A stretch of DNA of 64,000 nt from Ulva prolifera (taxonomy: Eukaryota > Chlorophyta > Ulvophyceae > Ulvales > Ulvaceae). Positions 36,101-50,400 of the stretch are shown here, one piece after another. Each line of letters begins with the position of its first letter. Within the stretch, counting starts at the first letter, position 1. The notes beneath the pieces were generated by a model that saw only the letters and a list, made by a program, of their open reading frames with translations, was not told the origin of the DNA and made no database searches. The position numbers and the translations under genes are program-made. The stretch spans positions 9,358,356 to 9,422,355 of the forward strand of contig CM041200.1 in assembly GCA_023078555.1 (NCBI GenBank). The letters are read 5' to 3'.

Positions 36101-39100
36101 GCAGACACTTTCTCAACACCTGCTCCTCCGGTACAGAGAAGGGCAGAACTCGCGTACATGCACAGCTGGAATGCCGTGTGTCCAGCAGCGGGCAGCAAGA
36201 GACGCAGTGATGCGCACACGCAGTAACATAGTAACATCAACCCTATCTCGGGCACGATACAGGTGAGGAAGTCGTGATGACCGTCACCGCCCTGGACACC
36301 TATGGCCACATCGTGACTGAGGGCAACCCAGACTTCCAGCTCGACTGCCCCAACTGCACCTCCCTGCTCCGCTCCGCCCCTACCATCCTCTCTCCCGGCC
36401 TCACACGCTTCACCTTCTCCTACACCACCGCCACCCCCTCCTCCACCCACCGCCTACTCCTCAATAGCACCGGCCAGGTGCTCCGAGAGGACACCATCTC
36501 CGTCCGCGCCGCCAACGCCACAGCAGCCGCGAGCCGCCTCGCCGGCCCGACGCAGTGGCAGGCCGGCGAGGATGCTGTATTTGAGTTTGAGCCGTTCGAC
36601 TCGTTTGGCAACCGCGCGGCGTACGCGGAAAACACGACCGACAACATGGATGTGCGTGCGGTGCTGCGGGAGGTGTCGGCAGCCGGTGCTGCTGAGGGTG
36701 CGGATGTAGAGCTGCCTGTGGAACTACGGAGCGACGGCCTCGTGTATGATGTCACGGCCCCCGTGAGCGTCGTGAATAAGACCGGAGAGTACTATGCAAT
36801 CGTGCAGCTGTATCAGGGGGAGGATGAAGAGCGGCTGCGGAGCGGCGCGGAGCTGCGCATTTTTGTGCGGGTGACGTATGCGCAGCTGGACATGGCGCAG
36901 TCCCGCTTGGAGGTGCGTCCTGAAGCAGAGACTGATCTACCGCAGTGTATGGATGCATGTATGACAATGGGCGTTGTTGCTTGGGGCACAAACGCTGTTG
37001 CTGCGGGTGTACACGCGTTCTTTGCACTCATCAGGGGAAATAGAGTCTTCCAAGTCGGCACCGTCGGCACCGGAATCAAGAGCTGGCGCGGTGTACCTGC
37101 CCCATCCTTCAGGGGCATGGTTTGCAGCTGCTGAAGCAGAGGCAGCACCTCATTCATGTGTCATGAATCATCTAATGTTTGGGCCAGTGGTCGAGGTTCA
37201 GCGAGTCAGCTCATGACAAACGTCTGTGACTGCAGACCGTGTTCACAAGGGCAGCCGTAGGAGCGATGTCCCGTGCGGCCGTCCGTGCCCGTGACCGCTT
37301 CGGGAACTTCTTTGCGCACACCTCCGTCGCCGCCGACCTCGGCACGCCGGCGGTCTCGCCGCCCGGCCCCGTCGTGCGCCTCGTAGACTCGTCCCGAGGC
37401 CTGGCGTCGCTGGAGTTCACATCCGACAGCCTGGGCACGTTCGAGGTGAGCGTGCAGCAGTTCGGCGTGCACGTGGAGGGCTCGCCGTTCAGCGTCGTTG
37501 TGCAGGAGCAGCTGACTCCGGATCTGACCCGTACCCGCACCTGGGGCTCGGCCGTAGACGGTGAGGCTCCCTGTGTGCATGCATGCTCCCGAACCAATAT
37601 GGTAGCACTCCTGTATGTAGTCACAAAGGACAGAGGCCGGGCATCGAGCCGTTTCTAGGAACCCACTCGCAAATCCACGGACTCACTCCTGCATGTATGC
37701 ATGCTTTGAACCCCAGATGGTTTAATCGTCACGGGAGTGGCGTGTTGTGGGCTGCTTGTGAGCTCTGCAGCTGCATCTTCTTCGTTGGCACAGTGCATGT
37801 ATGACGTCAATGAGATGAGTGCATCTATGAGGTCGGCCTCATTGTTGGCAACTACAGGACTTTTGGGAGCTTCAGTTGAGTCGGATGCTGACCTCATCTG
37901 AGCACTGGTGGATGTTTTTGCACTCAAGCGTGCATGCATGTGACACTGTCACTGTCAAAGATGCCTAGGCAACAGCCGCTGATGTTCACCTTGTGGCTTC
38001 CTCTGTCGTGGATTCAGCGCGCCTGTTCTGGAGTCAATTATGCCGAGCGTCGGGACAGAGGCCATGAGTCTGCCACCGCTGGACCTCACGTTTTCAAGGA
38101 TTTCGGCGTGTGCTGCAGGAGAACCACGGGCCGGAGTCGAGCATGACCTGTACGTGCAGCTGGCCGACAGCACCGGCAGCCTCATCACCGCCGCATCTGA
38201 TGGCTTCTCGGCAGACTCGGTGCAGGTGTGTACTGCCTGCAGCACTGTGCATACACATCATCGACAGCATGCCCCTACCAAGTGGCGTTTGTTTGTGTTC
38301 TCTCGGGCTCGGCCTCGCTGAGCGAGCATGCGGGCATACATTGGTGGTACCACAGGGTCCCTCCGGACTGCAGCTGAGGTACGTATGCATGCATGATCAC
38401 ACCCCGTCTAGGTACACTACCAGGTGAGCTTGCGACTGCTGTGTCGGTGTAAGCCGCTGCTACTCAACAGCGACAGCTCCACTTCGCCGTGGCAGCTGTC
38501 AGCTCACTTCGCATCCCTCCGTCACGAGGTCCGCCACTCATACTGGAGTTCTACACTGTATAGCATGCCTCAACATCTGGGAAGGATGGGGAAGCATGCA
38601 GGTTGTGTGTGTCAAGGACGAGGACTCGCTGCTGCATGTCGGGGGCTTCCCGGACGAGCATGACCTATGCGAGCCTGGCTACCCCCGCCTCGAAGCCTTC
38701 AAAGACGGTGTCTGGCACCTCAAAGTGCAGGTGTGGCTCAGGCACACGCGCAGCAGGGTGCTGCTGGTGACTCGATCACATCAGTTATCGTGGCTGTCAT
38801 GTCTGTGCTGTCATCACGGAGTGCCCCTCAGCTTCGAGGTCTCACCCCGCCCCACCCGCCGACGCGCTGAACACAACACGTCCGCGAGGGGTGCTGTCTG
38901 TGCCTTGACATCGCCGGAATCTGTTCCGGTCCTTCTTCCGCCAGCAGTTTTACCTGCCTCCTTGCCGCTGTCCCTGTATGCCACAACACGCCCGCATGCA
39001 TGCAGTACCGCTCCATCAACCCCCAGTTCGTCTCCAACCGCCAAGGCGCCTACCCTTGCCGCACCCCAACCGGCATCACCACGGCGTGGATGGACGTCAT

Positions 39101-42100
39101 CCGCGCAGAGTGGGCGTCCCAGGACTTCTACACCCTGCTCCCGGAACACGCCTGCAACCGCGCCTCCAACGCGAGGCTGTCGGTCACGCTCGCAGACACG
39201 GCGGTGCCGGGGGGGCCATTCACTCCGGCGTTCCGCTCTGCCGGGGAGGTCGACCCCTCGAAGAGCGTCGCGTACTACACAGCCACGCCGACGTTCTTCG
39301 GGTTTCATGCCGGGGACGCCGCGCTGTCGGCAGTGACGGTGGCGGAGCTACGGGACGACTTCGGCAACGCCTTCCGGGAGCCGCCGGCCGCCGCAGAGTG
39401 GTTCTACATGCCGCCGTTGCAGCTGCTGCGGGACTTCAGTGGCCAGGTGCCGTGCTGCCGAGCTCTCCGTCCCGCTGGTGTCGTGGTTAGCGTAGGCTGC
39501 TGATGTGGTCTGGCTGCGATGCCACTGCAGAACTTCGCCGCCCTGTTGTGCCACCGTGATGATGCCTCTGTTGAATGATGTCACAGTTCTGGTGCACATT
39601 CCACGGGGGCTCTCCCTCGACATGCTCGTTCACTGCCTGCCGCCCCCGCCGTGAAGACAATCATGTGGCTATGTGAAACCCAACTTCCCTGACTTCACTA
39701 TGAATGTGATCACTTGCGGGAGATGTGACCAGACCTGGTGTGTGCAGGGCCGTGAGGGGCTGGAGGTGCCGGTGGAGCCGTGCCGGTGGTACCTCAACTG
39801 GTTCATCTGGTGCCCCTTCACCACGACCGTCGCCGGCGCCTACCGCGTCCAGCTGCAGTACCGCAACGTCTCCTTCCCCCTCGCAGCCTCCCCCTTCTAC
39901 CCCAACCTCGACTCCGGCACCGTCGTCCACGTCAACCCTGGCCCGCCCTCCCACCTCCACTTCTCCTCCTCCGGCCTCTCTGCCGAGATGTTCCCGGGGG
40001 CACCCGCCTCAGGCACCCTCCAAGCGCGGGACAAGCATGGCAATCGTGCGCCGCTGAACCGCGTGGTCGCGACCCAGGGGGAGCAGTACTGGGAGGAGTC
40101 CACGTTCCTGCAGCCGAGCCGGGGCGTCGTGGGCGCGTCGCAGACGCTCGACGTGCTGCAGGTGACGGCGACGCTGCAGGGGTGTGTTTCCGGGTGTGAC
40201 TACAGTGGCGATGTCGCGGTGTCGCTGGTTGGCACCGCGCCTGGGCTTGTGGACGTGGAGTACCAGTTCACAAAGCCAGGGACATACACGATCATGGTCT
40301 CATACCGAGGTGCTTCCTCTTTGCTGTGCTATCATGTGTGGGCAATGCTGGCTGTGCTGATCACAGAACAGCTCTGGAATAAATGTTTCTGACTGTTGGA
40401 AAGTAGACAAAGACCAGCAGCCGCGGCGAGTCAGCTTAAACATGCATTTCTGCATCGGCGCGTATCTTCTAGACGGCCCGTGCTCTGGACACCGCATCCA
40501 CGTCCGTCATATTTCAACGCTTTACGCCGTGCGGCTGTGATGCATGGGTGTGGACACGGCTGTCCCCTGCCGACACGTGCGCAGGTAGGTGTGGCCGGGA
40601 GATCCACGGTGGGCTTGAAGGGGACGAGCCTGCACCATTGCCTTCAGCATTCGTTCAATGGCCACATGCCATGTGGGAGTGGCTTGTCAGCACAACGCTG
40701 CTGTAGGGGCGGAGGAGGAAGGGCAGGAGGGCGCGGCGTTCGTAGACGTGGCGGGCAGCCCGTGGGCGGTGACGGTGAAGCTGCTGTCGCCTCACTCTCT
40801 AGACTTCCTCAACTTTGCCGACTATGCCGTGCTCACCGCGGGGGAGTACAAGTTCTTGTACGTGCAGCAGCTGGACCGATTTGGCAACGCGGCCTACGAC
40901 CCAGCCATCCAATCAGAGCTGCAGGGTATTGCGACTCACACGGAGGGGGCTGCCGCGGATGTGCTATACTAGTGCGTTGCCCGGGTCTCAATCCGTCAGT
41001 TCAGCTGCGTTCCTCCGCTAGATGTGGATGCTGCCCATGGCTTTGGAGCCGGGGCCTGGCTGTACGACATTGCGCATGTGGCGACAAGCGGGCTGTTGTC
41101 GTGTTTTGGACTGCTGCAGCAGCCCTGTCATCTGGTCTTGGATTGCTGTCGTCTTTGTGCCCAAGGTGGATACGGAATTCTCTCATTGAAGCATGTCGCT
41201 GAGTCCATGCTGGATGCCGCAAGTCGGATCGTTGCGATCCACATACCGTGGCACCAGACTGATGCGTGTGGTCGATGTGCAGCCTTGTAGAATACACCGG
41301 CGAACTTGGCTTGTGGCGGATGTGGATCGGGGGCCTGCCGGCCTCCGGCTTGTGGACGCTGACGATGAGGCTTGACGGGGTCTCCGTGGCGGCCGCCCCG
41401 GTGGAGGTGTGTGTCCTACCATGCAACTGGCTTGGGGTTTGACGTGGTTCGGCGTTCATTGGCGGCGCTGGTGTGCTTGTGTGTTGCCCGGGGGGCGCTC
41501 CCGGCCTGTCCGGCTTGGTCCTTGCAATACAACAGGATCCAGGTTGCACACGCATCCTGACATGTTCATTCATTCAGTTGTCATCGGCAGTGCCGCAGGC
41601 TGCGCAGCAGGATCACCACAGTTTGTGATCCACTGCAGCCTGATGCTGGCTTGTATCCTGATGCTGACAGCCGTTTAGTGCCACCTCGGAGGGTTGACGT
41701 CTGCGTGGTAGAATTGTTCATGCCTGAGGCCTTGCTGCCTATACTGTGCTTCCAAAGAAGGTGGACTCTGTGCGTGTGTTTGATCAGGCACACTGGAAAT
41801 ATCGGCATCATGCCCATTTGCAAACACGTGTCATCATCCTGATTGACAACCCCGGACTTTGGAATTCCGGATTTAGGAGTCGCCAATGTCCCGGTAGATA
41901 TGGCTGTGGAAGCATGCATGTATACGTACAACACCGGTACGGCTGTGGTACGCGCTCGTGCCCTGCCTAGTGCCATGAAGGAGTGTGTGGGTTTGCGAAT
42001 GGATTCCGAGAACCGGCTTCATGCCCGGCCTCTATCCGTTACAACGATATACAACACGGCGGTGTCGCTTTTGCTCATGCAGATCGTGCCGGCGGAGCTG

Positions 42101-45100
42101 GACCTGGAGCAGTCGTTTGCGTGGGGCCATATCGGCGCACATTTCGATGATGGCATGGGCGCACAACTCTACCAGGAGTGTCAATGGAGCATAGCGCCAT
42201 GGGATGTGCGCCCCCCCTCCTGTTCGGATACTGCCTGCATGTCTTTTCGACCATGTACATGGTCCAACGGGTTGAGGATGGCGCAAAGGCCCCCCCCCCC
42301 CCCCCCCCCCCCCCCTGCATAGCACGAGACTCCTCCCTTGTGAGGTGTCCAGATTGTTTTCCCCCTTGGCATGTGGTCCCGGACACCCAGAGCTGTCAAG
42401 GTCTGCCGGTAGACATGGCCCACTGAATTCGGTTCTTCCTTATCTCACATCCAGAATGTGTATGATGTGGTGCGTGCACCGGACATGCTCCGGGCGCCGC
42501 ACAGGCAAGTCCGGCTACCATTGCCCGTCATCACGGGCAATGGTAGCCCATCTGATGATGACCAAAGGTAGCACATCTGGTCACCCACACGAAATTGCAC
42601 TCAATCATCATGCCGAGCGATGGGATATCCAAGGTAGATGAGGGTAGCAATCACCCCGCTGGTCATCCATGCGGCTCCCAGGTGCTGCCTCCTTGATGCC
42701 TTGCCCCCTTGATATCGACATGCCCCGGCTTGTACAGATCTATGTGACGGCAAGGGACCGCTTTGGCAATAACATCACCACCGGCGACCCTGGCATCCAG
42801 CTCGTCTGGGACATAGACGATGAAGAAGTCGTGTATCGGGACACGTTTTCGCGGACGGTGTCCGGAGCTGACACCAGGTTCTACTTCCGAGGGTACCGCC
42901 TTGGCCACTACCTGTGGCGATTCGAGACGCCAGACGGCGGCCTTGTGTGGCAGACCCGGTCGCGCATCCATCAAGGCTGGGACCAGCGCAACAGCTACTA
43001 CGTGCGCATGCCGTCAACGCTGCAGGCCGGGGAGACGATGTTCGCGGGCCTCGTGGTGGCAGACGACTTCGGTGCATTCTTGCACATGTGGCAGAGTGTG
43101 AACATGGACCACCGGGTGTACGACACCGACAACACAAATATGACCTCTGACGACCTGAGGCGCACCACCTTTGTGATTGAGGTGCGCTTGGATGACTTCC
43201 CCCCTGTGTCCTTCTAGACTCTGTGAGGCGGTCTTGGTGCCGAATGCTGTGCCGCCACATTGCGCGCAGCGAATGTGTTTCCAGTTTCTGGGATGTAGAG
43301 GTGACTGCTGTGCAGTATTACACTCACACACACCATGGTCGCTGTGCTTGGTGTTGCCAGTGATGTGACCGATGTATGACTGGGTCCTTGCATGCCGGGT
43401 CCATGATGCTTGACTTGCCATAATGACCTGTACGTACATACCTGATCGAGCCGTGGCATGGAACTTGTTCCTGCGTGCGGCGCATTGATGAGTGATGACG
43501 CCGACATTGGAAACAGCACCCTCGGTGCCGGTGGGGCTATTGGCGGTCTGGCCTTCTCTGTTCGCACCCCTGCTGATTTGTGGCCGCGTTCATTTGGAGT
43601 CGTCAGTGTCGTCTTCGGGATACGGCTCAGTAAATTCATATTTAATTTTATTTTACATTGCCTCCTGGCACCGATCAGCCCCCCCCTCTTGGCTGCGCTG
43701 TGTTGCTGTGCTAAGGTCCATTTGCCCAAACCACTGTGTGCTCCAGTGCTTTAGGTTGTCCCCGCCTGCTGCTGCAGTCAAAGCCATGGGTCGAGACGTT
43801 CCGCATCGATGAATTCTACAACATGTTCATGTGGAGGTACGAAGTGCTCGGGACATACACACTTGCCTCCCTCTGGCCTTCAGTGAACAACACCCCATTG
43901 AGAGTGATGCCAAACCAGTGGCGAGTCACTGTCATAGCCGGGCGCATCAACATGGCCGCCAGCACGCTGGCCTGGGGGCCGGGAGTGGCGGACGCGAGTG
44001 CATTGCCGGCCGGGCAGCCGGCCGTGCTACAGCTTGTTGCAGTCGACAGCTACGGTGCGGCGCCTGTCACGTGCGGCAGGTCATGCATATGAGTGACCAC
44101 CCGAAGCCGCTCTTTCATGCATCGAACCTCACGCTCCTCGCCATGCTTTGCACATGCACTGCGCAGACCTGCACATGGTATGCCTTGACTGCAAACACGT
44201 GCGCAGGGCACATGCATGCACCGCCCATGCATGCATCTGTGGTGACACCATGTGTCAGCATCCATCACAGGAGCCTGACGTCACGAATCCCGCTGTCGGC
44301 CGCAGGCAACACGATCCAGGACGACCGCTCGCATACACTGCAGCCGATGGTGCACCCGGAGCCACCCTCGGACTGGCAGTACTCCACCGTCTGGGATGCC
44401 GCATCCGACACCCTCTCCCTCCTCTTCACCTTCCACGACCCCGGCTCATACTCCATCACCATGAAGATGGCATACGAGGACTTCGCCCCGGCCGCATGCA
44501 CCGTCGTGGCCGGAGAGTTCAGTGCCCCGGCGTCGCAGGTGGCCGGCGCAGGCACACGCTTTGGGGAAGAGAATGCGTGGAGTTCACTGCGCATTGTGCC
44601 ACGAGACGGTTCGGCGCTTGCGAACGCGCTGCCCCCCGGCAGGCTCGATGCCTCCAAGATCTCGCTTCTGGCGACTCCGGCCGTCGCTGCGACGACCGCT
44701 GGTGGAGCAGTGGTGAGGATCCCCTCTGTTTTTGTACTTGTACCTCAAGCCCTCCTGAACGCTGCCATCACTCAAGTCTGTGCGTATTCATCTTGGCAGG
44801 CACATGCGCGGTGGTTCCATTCGGCATATGTTGTGTTCTGTTGTGTCGGGAAGTAGCGGTGTTCAGTCACCAGGGCCCCACGTTGCATCACAGTGGGGGT
44901 GCGCACAACCCCTAGCGCCTTTCCAGTCGGTGCCCTGGAACCGGCCCTCTTGGTAACCCACGCAACTGGGCACGAGGTGGCGGGAATCGTGGGACATCGT
45001 CACTGTACACATCACCTCCATGTGTGTGTGTGTGCGTACCATAGAGACCGCCTGGCTGACCGCCACCAGTGCACTCCAGCTCTTCAGCCCATAACTCACA

Positions 45101-47443
45101 TCTCGGATGCCCATGGCCTTGTGACTCAGCTCACAGATGCACAAACACCAATATTGTTACAATGTTGAAACACGGCATTGCTGGTTCAGGGCGGTTCTGT
45201 TCAGAAGAGATGGATTTGTGCAGGAGGCGCTGGACGGGACGTTCTTCCTCGAGTACCGACTCACCAGCGCTGGCACGTACACGCTACAGGCGCAGTACGA
45301 CGGCGAGGCGCTCGGAGCAGAGTTCACGGTCGTGTCCTCCACAGGCTCCACCATCCGGCCGGACCGGTGCCTGACGTCGCTGACCGGCTGGGACGGCAAC
45401 TCTGCGACCGTGCTCGAGGCCGGAGCCTCCCTCGGCGTCTCGATTACTGCGAGGGACAGCGGTGCGGCCGCCCGGCTGCATGCCTACCCTGAGCTGTGAG
45501 CTGCATGAGTGGCATGCAACGTGGTCGCTCGTGCATGTGTGTGGCTGTCTGCTTAGGCCGTGGTACAAACACTTCACCCCGAGAGACCCTGCGTGAACGA
45601 AACCTGCGCTGTCAACACGAGAACGCTCATGATCAGTCATAGCACACTTGCACCCGGCCCCACGAATCTGATATCTACTGATGGCCGCTCTGCGTCGGCA
45701 TCGAGGCAAGTCAGCGCGATTTCAGCAGCCGCTCATTCCGTCCACACTCCCTCCGCAGGCGACGCTGAGCTCGCGCTGTCCACCGAGGCCTTCGAGGTGT
45801 CCGTGAGGGACTACAGCGCCCCTACGCCACACGCCCCACTGCTGAACGCGACCGCGACCCTCAACACCGTGGCGGCGCGGTATCTCGCACTGCTGCCGAT
45901 TACGGCCGCGGGGGACCTCCACATCGACGTCACCTTCGCAGGCACCTCCCTTGCGGGGTTCCCCAAGGCCGTGTCGGTGTACCCGGGCGCGATCTCGGCG
46001 GCCGCATCGTCGATTGCCGCGAGGCCGGCCCGCGTCGGCACTGACGTGGAGCTGCGCCTCGCTGTGCAGGACGAATATGGCAACCTGGTGCGCAGCGCTG
46101 CAGCTCAAGCTGGTACTGCATTGTGCTGTCGTGTTCCGTTGAGCTTAGTCTCGGCGCAGGCGGGAGCTTGCTCAGAGTGCTTGTATTGAGGCAAAGGTTG
46201 TTTTGCTGTGCGGAGGCGAGTGCGACGCTGGGTTATCTGTGTGTGGCTGCTTGAAAATGTGCGACGCATGCAATGGGTGCGCACGCATGTGTGACGTGCA
46301 TGTGACTGCGTGAAGCGGGGGGGTCCCTCAATACAATGAGCCCTGCTGCGTAGCACATCTACAACTGTCTCGGACTGCCGCGTTGCATTTCTGGATATTC
46401 TCATCCAACAATAGCTCCACACACACCTTTGTCGCGCAGCGCCTAAGTGCGGCGCTTTTCAGCCTAAACAACCATGACACCTCATTCATTGCTCAGCCTT
46501 GTTTGCCTCACCATGCAGGCGCGAGACTACCCCGGGCGCAGTGTAGCAGCTCCAGCAAGCATCACATATTCCCTCACCTCTCCCCGCCTCGACACCCCGG
46601 TAGCCGCTGGGCCCATGGTGTTCGACTCCGCCACAGGCTACGCCACTGCCACCGTGAACAGCACCGTAGGCTGGAGCCTCAACGCGACTGCCGAAATCGA
46701 TGGGACGGCGTCCGCAGTGAGCCAGGTGTTCCTGTGGCCGGACCGCACCGACTTCGGTCAGACGAACTTCACCGTGAACACGACGTTCGTGTACGCCGGG
46801 CAGAGCGTCGGCATGTCGGGAGTGTTGCGTGACAAGTATGGGAACACCGTCGATTACTACACAGACGAAGTGGAGTGCGACCTCTCCCAGCCCTGCCGCG
46901 GCACGTTGTTGCAGTTTGGTGACTTGACTGCTGCACCACTGACCCGTCACACGCCGCGACATGACAGCGGTCATATTACTGGAGTGCAACACAACTGTGT
47001 GTCGCTCTTGAGATTGACCAATTTGTCTAAGGCCGCACCAGGTGCACTGTCAATAATGTGGCATGTGTTGATTGCTTCAACTGTATGCATGGGCTGCTTG
47101 TGTGTGGTGGTCGAAATCGTGGAGCCTTAACACCCTATCTGTTGGTGTGCCTCAGCTGGTTTGCGTACGTGCCTCCGCAGGTTCCCCTGTGCGACCTTGC
47201 CTTCGACTTCCTGTTGCGGCCGAAGTCCTATCGCAATGTCCTCCTCCCAAGCTTTGCATCAATTTCTATCCCGAACTTCAATACCATCGCCTGTCCTTAG
47301 TCATCTGTTGAGAAAGGGCCAAGTATGTCCCTGTGTTACAAGGATAAAACGACGTCGCACCCAGAACCAGGTCCCTGTGCGTCCTAGAGCTGTGGCATGG
47401 CGCAGACCTGCACACCTGGTGCGCACACTGTTCTGGTTGATCA

Positions 47444-47474
<31 letters not shown>

Positions 47475-50400
47475 CTCAACCCGCGCTGTCTCGCGCAAGC
47501 AGATGCTCACCACCCGCCAACTTAACCCAAGCCCAACTGTGCCTGCAGCTTCAACATGGGACACGCGGGTATCTTTGAGTACTACTCCTATAGACCGAAA
47601 GGCCGCGATATGGGTGACTATCTGACATACTTCCTGCACACGCCCGTCAACCACGGCAATGGCACCTACACTGCGGCCGTGGAGCTCAACATCACCGGCC
47701 ACTGCCAGGCAAACATGATGGTGAATCACACCATCGTAGCGTCGAATCACACCGTGAACGTGACCGTCCTCGGCACCGAGCCCGACCCGGCACAGACGCG
47801 GCTGAACCTCTGGTACACGGTGTATGGCGGCCGCGCAATGGAGCCGCTGCCCATCTTCGTGCGCCCTGCTGCTTTGCTTGCCGCGGTGGCCTGCCCTTGT
47901 GGTGATGACCGGGGTATGCGGATGTTTGTTGAGCTGGGAGGCTGACATCCTGCTGAGTGGCCCATGAAAATCCCGTGGTGATGCCACTGTAGCCCTGGCT
48001 GCTTGTAGTCCCCTGGGGTCCCCCCTACTGTCCTCCCGCTCGTGCGTGCGTGTATCGCCGCTGCTGCGCTGAATTCTGACGGGCTTGCGCACGACAGGGA
48101 CGGGCCTCCTCCGTTCGCAAGCACATGGCGTCCTACAGCCATTGTGTCTACAGGTGGATGTGTTTGACCGCTACGAGAACAAGCCGCGGCACGAGGACGG
48201 CTTCCTGGAGGGCTACGTCGCTCAGTACCACTACATCCACCCGGGCAACGGCACGCGCGCCCTCGCGCTGCAGGTCCCGCTGCGTGCCGCGCCGCTGCAG
48301 TTCCTCGGCCGAGAGCTCACATTCTACGAGCCGAGCGAGTGGGAGCCGGGCCTCGTGGGCGGGAACGCGACGCTCGCGCGCACCGGCATGTACGAGGTGA
48401 CGGTGCTGCGGCGGCTGAGCATCGTGACTGGCACGCCATTCAACATCACCGTCGTCGCAGGGGCGCCGGATGCCTCGCAGACGAGCATGCAGGTGGGCTG
48501 CGCTGCCTTCTTCTGGTGCTTCATTGGGGCCCAGTTTGTGTTCATGCGCATGCCGCGATTTGACACACGCATGCTGCCGTGTCCACTGGGGCATTGGGCA
48601 CCAATCATGACTGCGACGAGGCTTATGGACGGGTCACAGAAGTACACGCCCTCAGACTTCATGATCGAGGACAATGTGATGTTGGCTGCCGATGTTAACA
48701 TCTGTTGTCCAACACGATCTGTGATGTTGACCTTCACTTTCGCCGTATGGACACGGCTGCGGCTGGCTACTCTGTGCACGATCCGTGCTCACGCATCCCG
48801 CCCATGAATGTTTGCAGATTGGGCGGACTCCAAGGGACAGACTGGCAGCTGGCGAGAAGCTGCGGGTGTACATCATTCCCCGGGATGTGACAGGCGCCGT
48901 CATCCGCTACCCCCAGCCCAGCGACTACCGTGTGAAGGTTGAGGGTCCGGCGGGAACTCAGACGATGCAGCCGTGGTCTACGCTCGACCCGGTGGACATC
49001 TTTGCGGACCCCCCGCGCAACCTGGAGTGGGCCGAAATCCCCACAGTGTGAACCCTGTACTTGCTGCGACGCTCCGGTGGCGCGTGAGGCTATCGCTGAT
49101 CAAACGCCTGATCGCGATCCACTGTGGTCCTGTGCGAATACTTTGGGCCGCAAAACAGATAGCTTTGTCACACGGTCCATAGTATGTATGCTTGGTGTGT
49201 CTGACCAATGGTGTCCTTGAATCTGCCGAGTCCCCGTCTGGGCTTTGGGCCACGCCCGAGTTGCGTGGGAGCAGTGACGGGATTGCACCTGTCCAGGACA
49301 GTGTTTTCTGGTGAAGTTAGTCACGCTTCTGCATGCGTTTATGAAGTTCCTGATGCATGTGATTGTGATCTGGGTTCATAGCACTCGCACATGCTCTGCA
49401 ACAGCCCGTTCGTAAGCCCGTTCACATCAGGAGCTGTCAGGAGCAAAGTGTCACCGCACCCGTTTGCAGGAAGTGGGGCTTTACACGATCACCGTCACCG
49501 CCCGCGCCTCCGCGGTAGGCTCAGCCACAGACGCCCTCATCGGCACAGCCTCCATCCGGGTGGTCCCCAACCCCATCGATGCCCCCTCAACCACCATTCT
49601 CGCCCCCGCCACCAACTCTACATCCACAGCCGGGGGGCGCATCGCAGTACGCCTCCAGCCACGCGACCGCTTCGGCAACCCGGCGGTTGCTGACGAGGAC
49701 GCAGACTCTGGGATCGATACGTTTGTGGCTGAGGTGTCATATGACAGCGTCGGGCCGCGGACTGCGGCCGCAGCCAGCACGCATACGGACGCGGCAGTGT
49801 TCGAGCTGTCCGGGGAGGGAGCTCTAGCCGATGCACCGACGTGGGCAGTGGATGCATGGACACCGCGGGCGGCAGGGCTGGTGCGGGTGGCTGTGGTGCA
49901 CTTGAAAACGCTCGCGGGTGGGGACGTCGTACGTACAGAGGTCGTCACACTGTTCGTGACGGTACGTCCCCCTCTGTGCGTAGCTTTGCTTGCGGTGTGG
50001 TGATGAGCACGGGCTTTGGGACAGGGCAGTCTGAACGGCTGACAGTTGATTTTGCAAGGAATGTTGTGGCACCAGATACACGGTAGACCTCACATATTTG
50101 GCATGCACCTTCGATTCCAGCATGCGCAAAAGGGTCCCTGATTCTCCGGTCAGCACCAGGGCGATACACTTGCTGGCCAAGGAAGCAACAATGCCGCCAC
50201 CATGTCGCAGAGAAGGTGGCATGAGCATACAACTCGTCCCGACTCCATCTGCTTCAGGCAGGCCACTTCGAACCTAGCCGTGACGTTGCGCCGGCCTGCA
50301 GATCAAGCCCGGCCCTGTCTCCTCTACAACCAGCACTTTCCTGTCGATGACCCCCTCAGCCACAGCGGGCACCCTCAACGTGGACTGCCGCCTCGCCCTC

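Noticed and set aside
38814-39308. Minus-strand open frame rich in Arg/Gly
   Set aside because: Mirror of the plus-strand exon 39006-39446, which continues the frame of its neighbours.
43458-43754. 98-codon plus-strand open frame with hydrophobic stretch
   Set aside because: It falls between two well-supported phase-matched exons (43181 and 43778) and does not continue either frame.
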